Assembly (NCBI GenBank): GCA_947168885.1
Contig: CAMVNQ010000002.1
Location: forward strand, 186,001-250,000
From: an uncultured Clostridia bacterium
Lineage (GTDB): Bacteria > Bacillota > Clostridia > Oscillospirales > Ruminococcaceae
Length of the DNA stretch: 64,000 bases
Direction: 5' to 3'
The notes beneath the pieces are model-generated. The model searched no databases, was not told where the DNA came from, and worked only from the letters and a program-made list of their open reading frames with translations. The first letter of the stretch is position 1, and every line of letters starts with the position of its first letter. Positions 61,145 through 64,000 of this stretch are shown here, in pieces. The translations under genes and the position numbers were made by a program.

Positions 61145-61687
61145 ATGGTACTTGTTTTTCTCGCAAACGGTTTTGAAGAAACTGAGGCTGTCGCGCCTAT
61201 CGATATTCTCCGCAGAGACGGACAGAAAGTCATTACCGTCGGTATCGGCGAAGAGATCATAACGAGCTCGCATGGCGTTACTGTGGTACCGGACGTAACA
61301 GAGGTCGATATTGCGCTTACAAGCGACATTGATATGATCGTTCTTCCCGGCGGTATGCCCGGAACACTCAACCTCGAAAAGTCCCGTACCGTTCAGGATA
61401 TGATAGATTTCTGCGTACAGAACGGCAAGTTCATCGGTGCGATATGCGCTGCACCGTCTATTCTCGGCAGAAAAGGCCTGCTGAACGGCAAAAAGGCGAC
61501 CTGTTTCCCGGGATTTGAAGAATTTCTTGAAGGCGCGGACTTCACCGGCGCTCCCGTTGAGCATGACGGAAATATAATCACGGCACGCGGCGCGGGTGTT
61601 GCGCTTGAATTCGGTCTCAAGCTCGTCGAAGTACTTTCCGGAAAGCCTGCTTCCGACAAGATCAGAGAGTCAATGCGCTGTGTCTGA
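61145..61687 (+). CDS. DJ-1/PfpI family protein
   Basis: Member of the DJ-1/ThiJ branch, whose proteins act as glyoxalase III-like or protein/nucleotide deglycation enzymes and stress sensors. The 180-residue protein has FEETEAVAPIDILRR (10-24, with the conserved Glu) and the nucleophile elbow GAICAAPSILG near 98-108 with Cys101. The activity cannot be inferred with certainty. It begins 13 bases after tmk and its end overlaps the next start by 8 bases. Confidence 0.88.
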   Translation: MVLVFLANGFEETEAVAPIDILRRDGQKVITVGIGEEIITSSHGVTVVPDVTEVDIALTSDIDMIVLPGGMPGTLNLEKSRTVQDMIDFCVQNGKFIGAICAAPSILGRKGLLNGKKATCFPGFEEFLEGADFTGAPVEHDGNIITARGAGVALEFGLKLVEVLSGKPASDKIRESMRCV

Positions 61688-62234
61688 CCAAAAAAAAGCA
61701 TTGCGCGCGGAGCTTTTGCAGCTTCGCAGGAATATGGAAAAAAGCGTCAGGAAAGATATTGACGAAAAAATATATAATAATCTCATAAAACTCGATTGCG
61801 TGCGGACACGAAGGACATTTCTCGTGTATGCCTCATCGCCCGATGAAGTCGATACAAGGCGCTTTATATCGGAGCTTTTGATGAACGGAAAGACCGTCGC
61901 GGTGCCGAAATGTGTCGGAAAAGAAATGCGGTTCCTTGTGATAGATTCTCTCGACACACTTGTAAAGAGCCGTTTCGGAGTTGACGAGCCGGCCTGCGGC
62001 AACGAAATAACTGTATTCTCCGATACTGTCTGCATAGTCCCTGCCCTGCGCTTTGACAAAAACGGGTACAGACTCGGCTGGGGCGGCGGTTTTTACGACC
62101 GGTTCCTCGCAAATTACGACGGTATCCCGATAGGGATATGTTATGAATCCTGCTGCGGAGAAGTCCCGAAGGACGAATACGACATAGCAGCGTATATAGT
62201 TATCACAGAAAACGGCATTTACGGACAATTATGA
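61680..62234 (+). CDS. fthC: 5-formyltetrahydrofolate cyclo-ligase
   Basis: ATP-dependent conversion of 5-formyl-THF to 5,10-methenyl-THF, returning stored folate to the one-carbon pool. The likely start is a GTG at 61680, giving 184 residues starting SDQKKALRAELLQLR after the initiator. The open frame extends upstream, but that part lies inside the DJ-1 gene. Motifs are LRRNM near 15 (RR of the substrate site), YASSPDEVDTR near 45-55 and the ATP/folate loop RLGWGGGFYDRFL near 130-142. With folT and fmt, it is the third folate-linked gene of the window. Confidence 0.9.
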   Translation: MSDQKKALRAELLQLRRNMEKSVRKDIDEKIYNNLIKLDCVRTRRTFLVYASSPDEVDTRRFISELLMNGKTVAVPKCVGKEMRFLVIDSLDTLVKSRFGVDEPACGNEITVFSDTVCIVPALRFDKNGYRLGWGGGFYDRFLANYDGIPIGICYESCCGEVPKDEYDIAAYIVITENGIYGQL

Positions 62235-62276
62235 TCAACAATATGCATTTTGAAACCAAAAGGGGGTGTGATCCGG

Positions 62277-64000
62277 TTGAACAATAAGGAAAACAGACCT
62301 GAAGAAAAAGAATACAACGATATAGACAGCCTTGCCGCTTTCCTACATAGCGGTACGGGATCGGCCGGAGAGCAGCACGGATCTTCACCTTCCGAAGAGA
62401 ACGGCAGCAGTCTCGGCGGTGTTCTCTTTAATATAGATGACAGGAACAGTACATCGGCGCACTCGTTTATTGACGAAGATGATGACGAAAATGATGACGA
62501 GCCGGATTTTACCGCTCCTCTCAGACGCAGAAAAACTTCTGCTGCTCAGGACCCGGCAATACCTGCTAACCCCATTATGCGCTCGCAGGACAGCCGTCCA
62601 GACCACAGACGGACTCAGAAACGTCAGGCTCATCGTTCCGAACATAATAATCCGGATGTTTCATTCGGAGAAAAGGTGAAAAATGTTTTCAGCGGTATCG
62701 GCGGTGCAATAGCAGGCTTCTTTTCCAATATAAAGGAAAGCTTCTCCGGAAAGAAAAATAAAAAAACGGAAGAGCGCCCTGCTGTACCGAAGAAAACGGA
62801 AAAACCCGCTTTACGCGAGATAGCGGCAAATTCTTCAGCTGAAGAGACCACGCCTGTGCGCAAAAGGCCGGAGCGTCCCGCAACGGAAGAGACCACGCCT
62901 GTACGCAGAAAGCAGGAGCGTCCCGCAACGGAAGAGACTGCGCCTGTGCGCAAAAGACCGGAACGTCCCGCAACGGAAGAGACTGCGCCTGTACGCAAAA
63001 GACCGGAGCGTCCCGCAACGGAAGAGGCCGCGCCTGTGCGCAAAAGACCGGAGCGTCCCGCTGTCGCACAGAATACCGCTGTACGCGAAAAACCGGCAGA
63101 CACACCGAAACACGAAAGACCGTCAAGATCACCGAAGCACGAAAAGCCCGATTCTGCCGACAAGCTTACCGAGAATGAGATCCCCGCACTTGCGGCGAGC
63201 CTTTCTGCGGCACTCGGCGAAAAGGCTGCCGAGATCGTTGAACAGCGAAAGAATGAACTTCCGCCCGATGACATTCCAGAAATATTCGATATAGAAGAAG
63301 GAAGTGCCGAGGAAGAAGAGTTCGACAGCACAGCTACCCGTCTTATGAATGCAGTCAATGATCCGCAGGCACGAAGTGTCTCTATGAAAGAGGACTTTGA
63401 TGAAGAAGAGGAAGAAATCCGTGCAGAAAAGATCATGGCGGCTCGTCTCCGCAAGAACTACGAGCGTCAGAAACAGGGTACAAGAACTCTTGCGTATATT
63501 CTTATTGCGCTGCTCCTTTGCGCCGCGATACTTGGTGCTTCCGCATACGCTTCGACATATATCGTCAAGTGGGCGCTTGACTTTTCGGGTGTTGCCAATA
63601 CCGAATTCCAGCTTGATGTGACCATTCCCGATAACGCTGATATTGACACCGTTGCCGCTATTCTTTCCGAAAACAATATTATAAGCGATGCAAAGTTCTT
63701 CAAGCTCTATGCTGATTTTGCGGATAATCTCAAGAAAGACAAGCCTCCGGCAGAATTCATCGGCGGCAAATATACCGTAAGCTCGACAATGTCATACAGT
63801 ACGCTTCTGTCGATTCTTCGCACAAAAGTCACACAGAAAAAGACAGTAAGTGTCCGTATCGTTGAAGGAATGACCGCACACGATATTGCGATGCTTCTCG
63901 AAGATAACAATGTCTGCTTTGCAGATGATTTCGAGAAATACTACAAGAATATCCAGAACAATTACGATTTTGAGCGCAGAGTCAAGGAAGAAACGAAAAA
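62277..64000 (+). CDS. mltG: Endolytic transglycosylase MltG, partial at window end
   Basis: Membrane lytic transglycosylase thought to cut nascent glycan strands and set their length. The start is a TTG with AAAGGGGGTG about 9 bases upstream. The frame is open to the window end (574 codons), so the catalytic end is not seen. Residues 1-400 are cytoplasmic and low complexity: acidic, then a basic repeat of five 15-residue units, then acidic again. A membrane helix spans about 404-427. The outer part shows the LysM-like N-domain of the YceG fold (VTIPDNADIDTVAAILSEN, then VRIVEGMTAHDIAMLLE). Typical MltG proteins have a cytoplasmic part of at most about 100-200 residues. Confidence 0.88.
   Translation, partial: MNNKENRPEEKEYNDIDSLAAFLHSGTGSAGEQHGSSPSEENGSSLGGVLFNIDDRNSTSAHSFIDEDDDENDDEPDFTAPLRRRKTSAAQDPAIPANPIMRSQDSRPDHRRTQKRQAHRSEHNNPDVSFGEKVKNVFSGIGGAIAGFFSNIKESFSGKKNKKTEERPAVPKKTEKPALREIAANSSAEETTPVRKRPERPATEETTPVRRKQERPATEETAPVRKRPERPATEETAPVRKRPERPATEEAAPVRKRPERPAVAQNTAVREKPADTPKHERPSRSPKHEKPDSADKLTENEIPALAASLSAALGEKAAEIVEQRKNELPPDDIPEIFDIEEGSAEEEEFDSTATRLMNAVNDPQARSVSMKEDFDEEEEEIRAEKIMAARLRKNYERQKQGTRTLAYILIALLLCAAILGASAYASTYIVKWALDFSGVANTEFQLDVTIPDNADIDTVAAILSENNIISDAKFFKLYADFADNLKKDKPPAEFIGGKYTVSSTMSYSTLLSILRTKVTQKKTVSVRIVEGMTAHDIAMLLEDNNVCFADDFEKYYKNIQNNYDFERRVKEETK
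62841..63065 (+). repeat. Five tandem 45-base repeats inside mltG
   Basis: Five adjacent 45-base units start at 62841, 62886, 62931, 62976 and 63021. Each encodes a 15-residue unit of the form EETxPVRKRPERPAT. The units differ by few bases, so the array is young or kept uniform by recombination. Each unit adds net positive charge (RKRPER) between acidic flanks. Confidence 0.92.

Noticed and set aside
62841-63065. Tandem repeats considered as a CRISPR-like array
   Set aside because: Units are contiguous with no unique spacers and stay in frame within a coding sequence.
62630-63454. Minus-strand Ser-rich repeat protein opposite mltG
   Set aside because: Its repeats are the reverse complement of the 45-base mltG repeats. 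The plus-strand frame continues into a MltG membrane and outer domain, so that strand is the coding one.
1-64000. tRNA or rRNA genes, insertion sequences, prophage or defence islands
   Set aside because: I looked for cloverleaf-type sequences, transposase or integrase motifs and restriction, CRISPR or toxin-antitoxin signatures, and saw none.

Overview
The window reads as a stretch of core chromosome from a low-to-medium GC, anaerobic, spore-forming Firmicute, most likely a gut Clostridium-group organism of the Ruminococcaceae/Oscillospiraceae type. The evidence is gene content: HPr kinase, WhiA, RapZ, RemA, a PASTA kinase/PP2C pair, the sporulation genes spoIIP and gpr beside rpsT, an oxygen-sensitive class III ribonucleotide reductase, and glycan-degrading GH95/GH2 enzymes with a LacI regulator. 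The species cannot be fixed from sequence alone. Nearly all of the window is coding. I saw no rRNA, tRNA, CRISPR array, insertion sequence or prophage. Eighteen promoters fit a vegetative sigma-A pattern; seventeen have a 17-base spacer and one has 18.

1-9 kb (minus strand): proC and a folate ECF transporter gene (folT) behind a tetrahydrofolate riboswitch; a small membrane zinc-ribbon protein co-transcribed with pfkA; then a hprK-PHP-glucokinase-murB-rapZ-whiA operon linking carbon control to wall precursor synthesis. 9-16 kb (minus): lacI-GH95 fucosidase-GH2 beta-galactosidase, a small cytoplasmic utilisation cluster for fucosylated galactosides. 16-19 kb (plus): a second lacI, tatD and a CBS-domain protein. 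19-25 kb (minus): a tightly overlapping operon of purine nucleoside phosphorylase, mtnA, an unknown small gene, an MTA/SAH deaminase, cca and mreB. The first enzymes together suggest methylthioadenosine salvage by a deamination-first route.

25-36 kb: a GGDEF protein, an HAD phosphatase, rRNA methyltransferase RlmA, a membrane-anchored GH25 lysozyme with a Na+/Ca2+ exchanger, cardiolipin synthase, endonuclease III, and a regulator (HTH-cupin) / acyl-CoA synthetase / GNAT trio. 36-45 kb: a secreted Ig-like protein, the conserved spoIIP-gpr/rpsT block, nrdD under paired NrdR boxes, and serC-serA. 45-51.7 kb (minus): an ECF sigma factor with a large putative anti-sigma protein, then prpC-prkC-rsgA. 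51.9-60 kb (minus): maf, remA-gmk-priA-def-fmt-rsmB-lipoprotein-rlmN, a translation and replication-restart cluster. 60-64 kb (plus): tmk, a DJ-1 protein, 5-formyl-THF cyclo-ligase and the start of mltG, which runs off the window end and carries a 15-residue tandem repeat.

Points most worth a second look are the nrdD product that ends exactly at the glycine of its expected radical motif, the deaminating MTA-salvage operon with an unknown passenger gene, the HTH-cupin/acyl-CoA ligase/GNAT trio, the absence of glmR (yvcK) between rapZ and whiA, and the unusual cytoplasmic regions of MltG, the GH25 enzyme and PrkC. I did not find a clearly new multi-gene defence or mobile system here.
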